A model generated the notes under the pieces. It had not been told where the DNA came from. It did no database searches and saw nothing but the letters and a program-made list of their open reading frames with translations. A DNA stretch of 64,000 bases from NCBI RefSeq assembly GCF_009754905.2, contig NZ_CP066775.1, positions 2,542,001 to 2,606,000 on the forward strand, given 5' to 3'. Both the position numbers and the translations under genes were made by a program. Positions 41,517 through 50,435 of the stretch are shown here, piece after piece; position 1 is the first letter of the stretch; each line of letters starts with the position of its first letter. Origin of the DNA: Mucilaginibacter ginkgonis (GTDB lineage Bacteria; Bacteroidota; Bacteroidia; Sphingobacteriales; Sphingobacteriaceae).

Positions 41517-42485
41517 TTAAAAAAATCTTGGGCTTAAAATAACCGGCCGCTTGCGAGCAATGGTGACACTCAAAGAAATTTCATGAGAACCACTTTGCGC
41601 GGTAGCCAGTTTACTCGTAGCGAAATCATACGAATAGCCGATCCTGAACCTTTCTGTCAAGCTGTATGCAAGTATTGCTGTTGCCATATCATTCTTATCC
41701 AGGCCGCTTTGCAGATTACTTTTCTTCCAGATAGTTACACCGGTACTATACGCGCCGCCTAACCAAAACCGCTTATCAAATATCAGAAAAGCCGCTGCAT
41801 CGAGGTTGGTGGGTCCCTTAAAATCTTCTTTAATAAGAATAGATGGTTTCATGTCTATCAGCGGCGATATGTTCAGCATTAGCCCGGTAGTAAGGTACAT
41901 CGTCCGTGCCTGATTTATAAATACATTATTGCTGTTATTGATGGGCAGCAAATTCAGCACAGATGCCCCTGCATAAAAAGAAGATGAATAGTAATACACC
42001 CCTAATCTAAAATCGGGTAGTAACTTAGTGCTGATTCCTGTCGGGATGTTGGCGTCTGTCATGTCTGAGGCGCTTAAAAGCGAACCATCGATACGGTACT
42101 GAACCAAGCCCGCACCAACGCCAAAGCTCAGGCGTTTGCTATCTAGGTCATCCAAACGGATGTGGTAAGCGTAGTTTAAATATAACGCCGAATTATTTTC
42201 GGGCCCTAACCTGTCGTTGGTCACCAAAATGCCCAAGCCCACGTTCTTTGAGTTACCCAAAGTGCCATCGGCAGAAATTGTGTTTGTTTTCGGTGCGCCG
42301 TCAAAACTTGTCCATTGCAAGCGGCTACTTATGTCTAAACGCCAGTCATCGCGATAACCTGCATAGGCAGGGTTTACTGCTAACCCGTTAAATACATATT
42401 GGCTAAACTGCACAGTTTGCTGTGCCGATGCGCTAAAGCGTAAGAGCAGTCCTATAAAGATGAGATGCAATTTTACCGCATTCAT
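41517..42485 (-). CDS. PorP/SprF family type IX secretion membrane protein
   Basis: A 322-residue outer membrane protein with signal peptide (VKLHLIFIGLLLRFSASAQQ). It has the family start FSQYVFNGLAVNPAYAGYRD, then many alternating beta strands ending in an aromatic (LSPRFF). SprF of Flavobacterium is needed to secrete and attach proteins carrying the type B C-terminal domain. The adhesin directly upstream carries just such a domain, so the two likely work as a dedicated pair. Its start overlaps the adhesin stop by four bases. Confidence 0.95.
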   Translation of the reverse strand: MNAVKLHLIFIGLLLRFSASAQQTVQFSQYVFNGLAVNPAYAGYRDDWRLDISSRLQWTSFDGAPKTNTISADGTLGNSKNVGLGILVTNDRLGPENNSALYLNYAYHIRLDDLDSKRLSFGVGAGLVQYRIDGSLLSASDMTDANIPTGISTKLLPDFRLGVYYYSSSFYAGASVLNLLPINNSNNVFINQARTMYLTTGLMLNISPLIDMKPSILIKEDFKGPTNLDAAAFLIFDKRFWLGGAYSTGVTIWKKSNLQSGLDKNDMATAILAYSLTERFRIGYSYDFATSKLATAQSGSHEISLSVTIARKRPVILSPRFF

Positions 42486-44974
42486 CTTTTTAAATAGATA
42501 AAGCCTTTAAAGGCGGTTACAGAGCCATCTAGATTGCGGCGGTTAAGCAAATAATAGTAAGTACCTTCAGCAAGGCCACTGCCATCCCAGGTGTTTGCAT
42601 AGCTACCAGATCTATATACCTCATTGCCCCAGCGGTTAAATATCAATAGCTGACTCCCCGGGTAATTGGTAATTCCTGTAATTTCAAACGTGTCATTCTT
42701 GCCATCTCCGTTTGGCGTAAATACGGTAGAGATGCTTATTGCAGAGCTCAGCACATTTACCGCTACGGCAGCAGTACAGCCATTGGCATTGGTGAATACA
42801 AAATTGTACCTACCAATATTAGTCAAACCGGTTACGGTTGTTGAAATACTGGTACTGTTATTAATTACCGCGACAGATGGGTTGCCGCTTGCGGCACTCC
42901 AGGTGCCCGGCGTATTGGCGGTTAAGGTAACTGTGGCGCCCTGAATTACAGTTTGGTCAACTCCCGCATTCGGGGCGGCAGCGAAACTTACAGTACTTAC
43001 TTTAACATTATTGCAACCAACGCCCGATGGTGGCGAATCACATTCTGCCTGCGCGTTTGTTGGCGGGGCTGCATCGGGATTGGTAGCGTCAGGGTCTGTT
43101 ACGTCTGCCGGACGTAATATTGAAGCCGTCGCTACTAACGATCCGCCTGACGGAGAAGAAGACACAAGCCCTGTTATTGTAAAACGACGCGCCGCGCCGG
43201 CTGTCATATTCAGCTTAGCTGCATAAAGCGTTGCAGATGTTGATGTAGAACTGATAACCGATGTATCACTCAAAGATGTGCTGGTAACTACAACGCCATT
43301 TACAACCGATGGTATGTTGAAACTGAAAGTCGCTCCGTTTACAGCTGACGGCCCGGCGTTGGCAACATCTACCACATAAGTAACTTGCTGACCAACACAG
43401 CCACTGTTTGCCGTTACATTGGTGATCTGCAAGTCGCTTTCGCGCAATTTGAAACTAACGGTGCTGACTATGGGCAATCCGATAACATAGGTATAGGTAT
43501 CTAAACTTTTGTTATTACCGAAATCTGTTTCATCTATAGGGTCATTCGTCGCGCTTCCCCATTTATGCCCGTTTGTAATACTGCTTACACCGGTTGCATT
43601 TTTTAGCGGGTTAGACGCCGTACCGATAGCTGATATTTGCGTATCATCCCAATAAACTGTATAGTCGGGACTATTGATCCCGTTAAGGCGTTTTAGAATG
43701 ATGCCGTTTACATTTCTCTCCACATCAAAAAATGGAAAGTGTACCTCGGCGCTATATAAGGTAGTTGACACCGAAGCATTATAGCTGCTCAAACTTGCAG
43801 GCACTTTTTGTCCCTGCCCATCCAAACCATCCCAGGCAACAGAATTTGAACCGGCAGATACCACACCTGTTAGTTGCCTATCTATTGCGTCTGTGTAAAT
43901 GCCGTTTTGATTTACGTCTATAGAGATCGTGTAAGTCCCGTTTGCTTCTGCTGTAAAGATGAAATTGCCACCCAATGGCGCTGTACCGCCTATCCCCGGT
44001 GTACCTTCAGTGCCGGTAAAATTTGCGGCACTTACCGCCGGAACAAAAGGTGTGTTCAGCAACCACGTAGATGACCCTCCCGGAGCGGGTGCCGTTGCAG
44101 GCAGATCAGCAGCCGGTAAATTGAAAAATATTTTATGCGTTATGTCTGTTTGTGTGTCGGCGGTGGTAGGATCTTGAATGTTTGGATTAGTAGTGCTGTT
44201 TACGCTTTGGTAAAGTGCCGCGCCGTTAGCGTTTCTAAAACCTTTGTTGTTGGCAAAAAAGGAAAAACCATTACCCGCCTGCCCGTTGTTGTTTAGGCTA
44301 TATTGATAGCCGTCTTTTGTCAGGACGTATAGAACGGCATTAAAACCCACATCAAAACTACCCAGTATCCCTGAAAATATATTGGTAAATACCCTGCCGG
44401 GAATAAAAGCTGTATTTGCCTGGTTTCGCACCGAAACGTCGAACGCGGTTACATAAGACGCCGTAGGTTGTGACCAAGCTGCTGATGCTGCCACCGGCGT
44501 TGGGTTACCTGCCTGCGAAGATCCGTTTGTTGGTGATATAAAATCTATTTCCCATACTCCCGCCTGGTTAATTGCCGCCGTGATTGTATATGGTATGTAG
44601 CCCCCGGCATTGGGCAACGGGCCCGCCTGTTCCTGACTGCGATTATTTATCCGGCCGACCGTTGTATTGTTTCCGCTTGAGTACGTTAAGCCATCCGGCG
44701 AGCGCAAGTTAATTGTGCCGCTGCCAATACCCTGCGCACTCGAGCCCACGTTGATGGTCTCGCCTGCCTTGACGTAAACCTTCATGGTTCCCAGTGTGGC
44801 AAACGGAAAAGACTGGTTGCCAATAGTTGATGAAAGCAAATAAGCACGATTACCCCCGCTGCTCGTTAATTCCTTACTTCCTTCTGCCCAAACCGATTTT
44901 GAGGCCAGAAAGCAAAGCATCAGCAACCATTGAGACAGGCGCATCGATCTTTTGCAACAAGCTGGGAGCTTCAA
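42482..44974 (-). CDS. Type IX-secreted adhesin-like protein (type B C-terminal domain)
   Basis: An 830-residue exported protein with signal peptide (an alternative ATG at 44944 begins MRLSQWLLMLCFLASKSVWA). The C-terminus is the gliding-motility-type B sorting domain: VFTPNGDGKNDTFEITGITN at about 745-765, then LLIFNRWGNEVYRSGSYANT and the final FKGFIYLKR. In the middle a DUF11 repeat (DLQITNVTANSGCVGQQVTY, VDVANAGPSAVNGATFSF) at about 510-620 and an immunoglobulin-like ANAGVDQTVIQG block are typical of large surface adhesins. The N-terminal half is low-complexity Ser/Thr/Ala/Asn. It heads the three-gene operon with SprF and OmpA proteins. Preceded by the palindrome at 45002-45016. Confidence 0.92.
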   Translation of the reverse strand: MKLPACCKRSMRLSQWLLMLCFLASKSVWAEGSKELTSSGGNRAYLLSSTIGNQSFPFATLGTMKVYVKAGETINVGSSAQGIGSGTINLRSPDGLTYSSGNNTTVGRINNRSQEQAGPLPNAGGYIPYTITAAINQAGVWEIDFISPTNGSSQAGNPTPVAASAAWSQPTASYVTAFDVSVRNQANTAFIPGRVFTNIFSGILGSFDVGFNAVLYVLTKDGYQYSLNNNGQAGNGFSFFANNKGFRNANGAALYQSVNSTTNPNIQDPTTADTQTDITHKIFFNLPAADLPATAPAPGGSSTWLLNTPFVPAVSAANFTGTEGTPGIGGTAPLGGNFIFTAEANGTYTISIDVNQNGIYTDAIDRQLTGVVSAGSNSVAWDGLDGQGQKVPASLSSYNASVSTTLYSAEVHFPFFDVERNVNGIILKRLNGINSPDYTVYWDDTQISAIGTASNPLKNATGVSSITNGHKWGSATNDPIDETDFGNNKSLDTYTYVIGLPIVSTVSFKLRESDLQITNVTANSGCVGQQVTYVVDVANAGPSAVNGATFSFNIPSVVNGVVVTSTSLSDTSVISSTSTSATLYAAKLNMTAGAARRFTITGLVSSSPSGGSLVATASILRPADVTDPDATNPDAAPPTNAQAECDSPPSGVGCNNVKVSTVSFAAAPNAGVDQTVIQGATVTLTANTPGTWSAASGNPSVAVINNSTSISTTVTGLTNIGRYNFVFTNANGCTAAVAVNVLSSAISISTVFTPNGDGKNDTFEITGITNYPGSQLLIFNRWGNEVYRSGSYANTWDGSGLAEGTYYYLLNRRNLDGSVTAFKGFIYLKR

Positions 44975-45001
44975 TTTATGAGGATTAGGTTATGCTAATT
45001 T

Positions 45002-45016
45002 GGTTACAAAGTAACC
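45002..45016. promoter_or_regulatory. Palindrome upstream of the adhesin operon
   Basis: GGTTAC at 45002-45007, AAA centre, GTAACC at 45011-45016: a perfect inverted repeat 28 bases beyond the adhesin start. It overlaps a TAnTTTG-like box on the minus strand and could be an operator. Confidence 0.35.
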
Positions 45017-45095
45017 GTACGTAATATATGCCTTTTATTGCAAAATATATGATTTACAGGATAGTGGATGCCTTTATATCGACGAATGCAACACA

Positions 45096-45124
45096 ATAAA
45101 AAAGCCGCTCTATATTAGAGCGGC
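45096..45124 (-). terminator. Terminator of the S41 peptidase gene
   Basis: On the minus strand GCCGCTCTA pairs with TAGAGCGGC and is followed by a run of T's (45098-45103 region on the plus strand is A-rich). It lies 15 bases past the stop at 45140. Confidence 0.85.
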
Positions 45125-45139
45125 CTAAAAATTAATATG

Positions 45140-48100
45140 TTATTGATATTTAAATGATTTGTCGGGGTGAGCAGGCACTGTTGGCGCCTCCACCGGATGG
45201 GTTTTAATTTCCTGCTTCAGATAATCTACTGCTTTAGATAATTGTGCGTCTTTGCCTTTAAAGGTCTCAAATGGCAAGTTATCTACCACAATATCAGGGT
45301 CAACTCCATGACCTTCAATCAGCCACTTGCCCTCGGGGCCAAAAACACCCATCTCTGCCGCGCTGGCAATACCGTTGTCAACCATGCGGTTATCTTGAGA
45401 CAGCCAAATTTCGCCACCCCAGGTGCGCATACCTATCACTTTGCCCAGGCCTAATCTTCTAAAGCCTTCTACAATTGCTTCACCATCAGATGCAGATTGC
45501 TGGTCGCAAAGAATTACCATTGGCCCGCGGAAGGCATATTGCATATTCCAGGTTGGGCCGCCCGACCTGCTTTGCCAATACATCCAGGCTTTTCGCATCA
45601 GTTTTTCCAATACCCAGCTATCAATGTTTCCACCGTTATTGCCGCGCACGTCAAGGATCAACCCTTTACGGTTAAAGACAGGATAAAACTGCTTAGTAAA
45701 ATCGTCCATATCGCTGCCGCCCATCGCGCGTAAATGCACGTAACCAATCTGGTCATCACTCATACTGTCAACTCTCATTCTGCGCGATAATTCCCACTCA
45801 CTGTAACGCAGGTTTTGCGCATCGCGTGTCGAAAAAGGTTTTACTACCTGTTCGTAGCGCTTTTTGCCTTTGTCCTGCAAGGTTAATTTTACCGGGATGT
45901 TTACCTTGTTTGCTAATAATTCGCCAATGTCTTCTACATCGTTTACAGGCATATTGTTTACTGCGGTGATCACATCACCTTCTTTAATACGCAGCTCGGG
46001 TTTATCCAACGGCGAAGAAAATTCAAAATCAGGGTCGGACTTATAAATGTGCTCTATTTTATACCCTGCAGTGGTTTTATTTAGCTTAGCGCCTAATACA
46101 CCGGTTTGGGTGCGGTCTTCTGCAACGCGCTTGTCGCCACCGCCAACAAAGGTGTGTAAAGCAGAAATTTCGCCAACCATCTGTCCCAAAAGGTCGTCAA
46201 GTTCATACCGGTCTGTCAGCCTTGGAACCAAGGTTTTATATTGGTCGCGCACAGCTACCCAATCAACCTTGTGTAAATCGCGATCATAAAAATAATCGCG
46301 CATCATGCGCCATGCATCATCAAACATCTCCTGCCAGTCGCACTGCGGTTCTATCGAGAAACTCCAATTGCTTAGCTCAACTTTACTTTTATCCAGATCA
46401 AGCTTCTGCCCGTCTGCATCGATCACAGCCAGGTTTCTATTGGTAAAATGCACCAGCACCTTTTTGCCATTTGCAGAAACGTCGAAGCCGCTTACAAATG
46501 ACGCGATCTCTGTCGGGTCGTGCTTTTTACTTTCAATGATTTTCATGGCATATAACTTCCCGCCATTGTCTTCCCCTGCTACCCCGCTATCTAACCAATA
46601 TATGTAACCATTAGCTATTGCAAGCCCGTTTATATTGGCGCTTTTAGTTGGCACTTTGTAAAGCGACTCTTTAGCCTTCGCCCAATCTATGCTTCCTGCC
46701 GGCATCACCTTTGGCCTAGTCTTATCTACCTTAACCGTTTTAGCCACACCCTCGTGCGTTACTGTCGTAAATACCGAGTCGGCTAGCCACGAATCTGTTT
46801 GTAAAAACGGAAACTTTGCTGCTGTATCTAATGCCATGGCGTAAATGTTAGCCGTTTGTGTATAGTAAGGCTCGGGCGCGCGTGAACCCCACGGAGATAA
46901 AACGCGAGATACCAGGTTACGCTCACTTACAAAAAACATCCATTTATTATCTGCAGACCAGACCGGACTATAACTATTTAATCTTGTAGTGGTCACAGGC
47001 GTCATTTTCATGGTGCGGGTATCAATTACTGCTATCTGCGAATTTAAATTCTCAATACTCTGAGAGATGTTTAAATATGTACTGTTGGGTGACCATGACA
47101 TATCATTAGTACCTCCGTAGGCACCATCATGTTTAAACTTAACTTCGCCGGTAGCCACTTCTACAATGCGGATCACGTCGTTTTTATCATTTGTGGCAAT
47201 GTATCTGCCGTTTGGCGAAACGGTAAAACTTGCTATCTGTGTTTTGCTGCCTTTGGTTAACTGTTTTGCTTCACCACTGCCATCGGCGTTGATCTGCCAT
47301 ATTTCGTATTCGCCGCTTTCGTCAGACAGTACAGCCAGGCTTTTGTTATTCATAAAATGTACATCGCGTACGCGGATGCCGCTCTTGCGGGATACTTCTA
47401 CCCACCTGTCACTTTTAGCAGGCGAGACGAATACTCGACCGCGGCTCACGATAGCAACATAGTTGCCGTTAGGCGATATGTCTGAGTAGCTGATGCTGCT
47501 TACCGGGCTTTTTATCCATTTGGGCTTGCGCTGGTCAAAGTCGGATACCAATTTGATATCCAGCATTTTTTCTGCATTTGCAGTGATGTCATACGTCCAG
47601 ATATCGGCGCCTTTTTGATAAACGATCGTAGAACCATAAACAGATGGCGTTTGTAAGTCCCATCCTTTTGAAAAGGTTTGTTGCTTTAAGTTTTTACCGT
47701 CCAGATCGATTGACCATAAGTTCATGGTGCCGTCCCGGTCGCTCAGGAAAAATATATGGCCGTTTACATACATCGGGCTGGTGCTGGTGCCATCAAAATC
47801 TGATGTGAGGCTTGCGGCTTCGTGCTTGCCGTCGAATTTCCAAAGCTGCTCTATGTAGCCGCCTTTGTAACGCTTGGTCTTGCTGCCTTGATTTTGAAAG
47901 CGGGTAAAATATAAGTTGCCTGCATCGTCATAAGTACCGATCGACGCCTGGGCTAATGGCACATTCTCTGACTTCAAGGTAACAGGGTCCAGTTTCATCA
48001 ACTGCGGCGATGGGTACATGGAATTGATATTAGAACGATATAGAATCTTCCCGTCTTTTGTCCACCCCGAGATGAGGATGTTGGCCATGTTATACGTTAG

Positions 48101-48400
48101 GCGTTTTGGGACGCCGCCGTTGATATCCATAAGGTACACTTCTGATGAACCTTCATACTGACCCGAAAAAGCAATCTGTTTACCATCCGGCGAGATAGCC
48201 GGGTTTTGTTCAACACCATCATTTGTGGTTAAACGTGTTGATAGACCGGTATTGGTGTCAAATTTCCAAAGGTCTCCTTCAGCAGTAAATACCACCGTAT
48301 TTTTGTAAATCGCAGGAGTGCGATAATATCCTTTCTGCTGCCCGAACGCGACAGATGCAGAAAATAACAAGCCTAATAAAAGCACAGGTTTGGTTGACAT
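45140..48400 (-). CDS. Tricorn-like S41 family peptidase
   Basis: A 1086-residue protease from the ATG at 48400 (MSTKPVLLLGLLFSASVAFG, a signal peptide). I reject 45 upstream in-frame residues that run into the polyprenyl synthase gene. The first about 600 residues form two PD40 propellers (NTVVFTAEGDLWKFDTNTGL, PAISPDGKQIAFSGQYEGSS, and similar repeats). Next is a PDZ domain near 830-900 (LRIKEGDVITAVNNMPVNDV). The C-terminal S41 core has LILDVRGNNGGNIDSWVLEK and the catalytic Ser in QQSASDGEAIVEGFRRLGLG. Architecture and length match tricorn-type proteases, here exported to the periplasm. Function: processive peptide degradation in the envelope. It lies downstream of the polyprenyl synthase on the same strand but with an 80-base gap. 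Confidence 0.92.
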   Translation of the reverse strand: MSTKPVLLLGLLFSASVAFGQQKGYYRTPAIYKNTVVFTAEGDLWKFDTNTGLSTRLTTNDGVEQNPAISPDGKQIAFSGQYEGSSEVYLMDINGGVPKRLTYNMANILISGWTKDGKILYRSNINSMYPSPQLMKLDPVTLKSENVPLAQASIGTYDDAGNLYFTRFQNQGSKTKRYKGGYIEQLWKFDGKHEAASLTSDFDGTSTSPMYVNGHIFFLSDRDGTMNLWSIDLDGKNLKQQTFSKGWDLQTPSVYGSTIVYQKGADIWTYDITANAEKMLDIKLVSDFDQRKPKWIKSPVSSISYSDISPNGNYVAIVSRGRVFVSPAKSDRWVEVSRKSGIRVRDVHFMNNKSLAVLSDESGEYEIWQINADGSGEAKQLTKGSKTQIASFTVSPNGRYIATNDKNDVIRIVEVATGEVKFKHDGAYGGTNDMSWSPNSTYLNISQSIENLNSQIAVIDTRTMKMTPVTTTRLNSYSPVWSADNKWMFFVSERNLVSRVLSPWGSRAPEPYYTQTANIYAMALDTAAKFPFLQTDSWLADSVFTTVTHEGVAKTVKVDKTRPKVMPAGSIDWAKAKESLYKVPTKSANINGLAIANGYIYWLDSGVAGEDNGGKLYAMKIIESKKHDPTEIASFVSGFDVSANGKKVLVHFTNRNLAVIDADGQKLDLDKSKVELSNWSFSIEPQCDWQEMFDDAWRMMRDYFYDRDLHKVDWVAVRDQYKTLVPRLTDRYELDDLLGQMVGEISALHTFVGGGDKRVAEDRTQTGVLGAKLNKTTAGYKIEHIYKSDPDFEFSSPLDKPELRIKEGDVITAVNNMPVNDVEDIGELLANKVNIPVKLTLQDKGKKRYEQVVKPFSTRDAQNLRYSEWELSRRMRVDSMSDDQIGYVHLRAMGGSDMDDFTKQFYPVFNRKGLILDVRGNNGGNIDSWVLEKLMRKAWMYWQSRSGGPTWNMQYAFRGPMVILCDQQSASDGEAIVEGFRRLGLGKVIGMRTWGGEIWLSQDNRMVDNGIASAAEMGVFGPEGKWLIEGHGVDPDIVVDNLPFETFKGKDAQLSKAVDYLKQEIKTHPVEAPTVPAHPDKSFKYQ

Positions 48401-48479
48401 AAATTGCGTGATTAAGTCCCTAAAATAATAATTCCGGGTTATTATTTTAGATGCTTGCAGAAGATGGAAAAAAATCCGG

Positions 48480-49451
48480 TTACTTATTACGCTCTGTTGT
48501 AAAGCGCACCAATTGCTCAAGCCCCGTACGTGCATCGCCGGCCGGCAGTGTGGCTAATATGTCAAATGCTTCGTTCTGATATTTTTGCATTTGCGTTTCG
48601 GCATATTGCAAGCCGCCGCTATCTTTTACAAATTTTATGATGCGCGCAATTTTTGCGTTGTCATTATTATGATTCTTTACCAGACTGATGATTGCTTTCC
48701 GGTCGGAATTTGATGCTTTATTTAATGCATAAATGAGGGGAAGGGTCATCTTCTTCTCTTTTATGTCGATACCCAGTGGTTTGCCTACATCATCAGTCCC
48801 AAAATCAAACATATCATCTTTGATCTGGAAAGCTATGCCTGTTTTCTCACCGAATAGGCGCATTTTTTCTATCACTTCGTCACTCGCCCCGGCAGAGGCT
48901 GCGCCGCAGGCACAGCATGACGCGATAAGAGAAGCCGTCTTTTGGCGAATAACGTCATAGTATAATTCTTCGGTAATATCCAGGCGGCGTACCTTTTCGA
49001 TCTGAAGCAGTTCGCCCTCACTCATTTGCCGCACCGCTTCCGAAACTATCTTTAGCAGGTTAAAGTCGTTATTTTTCAAAGAAAGCAGCAACCCTTTTGA
49101 TAACAGGTAGTCACCAACCAAAACAGCTATCTTATTTTTCCATAAGGCATTGATAGAGAAAAATCCCCGGCGCTGGTACGAATTGTCTACCACGTCATCA
49201 TGCACCAACGTTGCGGTGTGCAAAAGCTCGACAAGCGCCGCCCCCCGGTGAGTTGCATCATTAATGCCGCCGCACATGCTGGCCGAAAAGAAAACGAACA
49301 TTGGCCTTATTTGCTTGCCCTTGCGCTTTACAATATAATGGGTAATACGGTCGAGCAGCGGAACCTGGCTGTGCATAGATAGCCTGAATTTCTCTTCAAA
49401 GATATCAATGTCGGCAGCTATAGGTTTCTTAATCTCGTTAATGCTCAGCAT
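48480..49451 (-). CDS. Polyprenyl synthetase (octaprenyl/heptaprenyl diphosphate synthase-like)
   Basis: A 323-residue all-helical prenyltransferase. First aspartate-rich motif LVHDDVVDNSYQRRG at residues 83-97 (D85, D86, D89) and second motif FQIKDDMFDFGTDD. Conserved KGKQIRPMFVFFSASMCGG near the N-terminus. The residues before the first motif (LLHTATL) lack bulky aromatics, which by family rules favours a long-chain product such as the menaquinone or undecaprenyl side chain. It makes all-trans polyprenyl diphosphate by condensing isopentenyl diphosphate. A TAAGTTTG box on the minus strand at 49493-49500 lies upstream. Confidence 0.93.
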   Translation of the reverse strand: MLSINEIKKPIAADIDIFEEKFRLSMHSQVPLLDRITHYIVKRKGKQIRPMFVFFSASMCGGINDATHRGAALVELLHTATLVHDDVVDNSYQRRGFFSINALWKNKIAVLVGDYLLSKGLLLSLKNNDFNLLKIVSEAVRQMSEGELLQIEKVRRLDITEELYYDVIRQKTASLIASCCACGAASAGASDEVIEKMRLFGEKTGIAFQIKDDMFDFGTDDVGKPLGIDIKEKKMTLPLIYALNKASNSDRKAIISLVKNHNNDNAKIARIIKFVKDSGGLQYAETQMQKYQNEAFDILATLPAGDARTGLEQLVRFTTERNK

Positions 49452-49492
49452 TGATAAATTTATTTGCGCATATACTTTTTAGGCATGCGTGG

Positions 49493-49500
49493 CAAACTTA
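49493..49500 (-). promoter_or_regulatory. -7 box of the polyprenyl synthetase gene
   Basis: Minus-strand TAAGTTTG, an exact TAnnTTTG, about 42 bases before the ATG. No clear -33 partner. Confidence 0.45.
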
Positions 49501-49520
49501 GCTAAAATTTTATTTTGCCC

Positions 49521-49925
49521 TTAATTCTTTGGCTCCATGTAAAGCGCATTCCAGCGATGTCCATCCAGGTCTGTAAAGGCGCAGCCATACATCCAACCCT
49601 GTATTTCTGCCGGTGGTGCAAAAACATGCCCACCTGCTGCGGTTACATTCTGGGCTACTTCACCAACCGCCTCACGGCTATTCACGTCAAAAGAGATCAT
49701 GATCTCTGATGCTGTAGCGGTATCCACCAAGCCGTTTTGAGTAACGTTTTTAAACGCCTGGTTCTCGAAAAGCATAACCGCTACCTTTTTCGTGCCTACG
49801 ATCACTACCCCGGAATTGGCGGTATTGCCCGGAGTATCCGGCGTATCAAATCCTATTGCTTTAAAAAAGGCACGGGCCTTCGCTACATCTGCTACCGGCA
49901 GGTTAAGCCACAGTTCTTTTGTCAT
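49521..49925 (-). CDS. VOC family protein (glyoxalase/bleomycin-resistance fold)
   Basis: A 134-residue protein with two beta-alpha-beta-beta-beta units: LWLNLPVADVAKARAFFKAI at the start and FDVNSREAVGEVAQNVTAAG followed by GWMYGCAFTDLDGHRWNALY. This is the PhnB/glyoxalase-like VOC fold. The metal-ligand positions are partly conserved (GHRWN end) but not enough to predict an enzyme. Commonly labelled as lactoylglutathione lyase-like without proof. It is monocistronic and cytosolic. Confidence 0.88.
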   Translation of the reverse strand: MTKELWLNLPVADVAKARAFFKAIGFDTPDTPGNTANSGVVIVGTKKVAVMLFENQAFKNVTQNGLVDTATASEIMISFDVNSREAVGEVAQNVTAAGGHVFAPPAEIQGWMYGCAFTDLDGHRWNALYMEPKN

Positions 49926-50029
49926 GGTATTTTATTTAGGTGATTAGATAGTCAAAGATAATAGGTTGCCTAATGTGGTTTACTGTGTATTACCGACAAA
50001 TGCAAGGTTAAATACGACACTAATTAAAC

Positions 50030-50053
50030 AAAAAAGCGCCCTTTGGGGCGCTT
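50030..50053 (-). terminator. Terminator of the Pro-rich peptide gene
   Basis: AAGCGCCC at 50034-50041 pairs with GGGCGCTT at 50046-50053 around TTTG; on the minus strand a T run follows. It lies 20 bases past the stop at 50073. Confidence 0.85.
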
Positions 50054-50072
50054 AAATATGTAAAGCTCGATA

Positions 50073-50435
50073 TTATTTAAACGGCGGCCTTGTTGGTGTT
50101 GTAGGCGTTGGATTAGTTGGTGTAGGGGTATTAGGTGTTGGATTGGTTGGTGTTGGTGTAGGACTTGGGTTTGGCATTGGATTAGGCGTAGTCGGATTGG
50201 TCGGCATTGGCGACGGCGACGGATTTGTTGGTGTTGGGTTTGTCGGGGTCGGGTTGGTTGGCGTCGGCCTGTTTGGTGTTGTTGGTGTTGGCCTGGTCCG
50301 TTTCTTTTGTGACGGAACGGTATCCGCTGCTAATGTTTTTTTGGGGCCATTATTTGTGGTAACAGTGTTAGTTTTTGCGCTTGCTACGCTTAATGTTAAT
50401 ATGGCTGCTGCCATTACAATGATTTGCTTTTTCAT
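50073..50435 (-). CDS. Small secreted Pro/Thr/Asn-rich repeat protein
   Basis: A 120-residue exported protein: signal peptide (KKQIIVMAAAILTLSVASA), a short Thr/Asn/Lys region, then from about residue 48 to the end a low-complexity tract of T-P-T-N-P-type repeats. The tract is built from PTNP, PTPT and PNPMPNPS units and ends RPPFK. There are no Cys. Such tracts are extended and rigid; they resemble linkers of surface proteins, but here nothing follows them. It may be a cell-surface spacer, a peptidoglycan-associated peptide or a substrate for O-glycosylation (Bacteroidota glycosylate D-S/T motifs, absent here). I do not recognise a family. The tract at the DNA level is a variable repeat, so length polymorphism among strains is expected. 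Confidence 0.7.
   Translation of the reverse strand: MKKQIIVMAAAILTLSVASAKTNTVTTNNGPKKTLAADTVPSQKKRTRPTPTTPNRPTPTNPTPTNPTPTNPSPSPMPTNPTTPNPMPNPSPTPTPTNPTPNTPTPTNPTPTTPTRPPFK
50079..50310. repeat. Degenerate short-unit repeat encoding the Pro-rich tract
   Basis: On the plus strand the sequence is dominated by GTTGG and GGTGTTG-type units of 9 to 12 bases, coding for Thr-Pro-Asn-Pro on the minus strand. Recombination or slippage here would change the tract by multiples of three codons or so. Confidence 0.7.

Noticed and set aside
45423..46289. Several plus-strand frames opposite the S41 protease C-terminus
   Set aside because: All are shadows in other frames of one continuous, motif-bearing gene.
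45140..48535. The S41 protease extended upstream to 48535
   Set aside because: The extra 45 residues precede a clear signal peptide and overlap the polyprenyl synthetase; the ATG at 48400 is the start.
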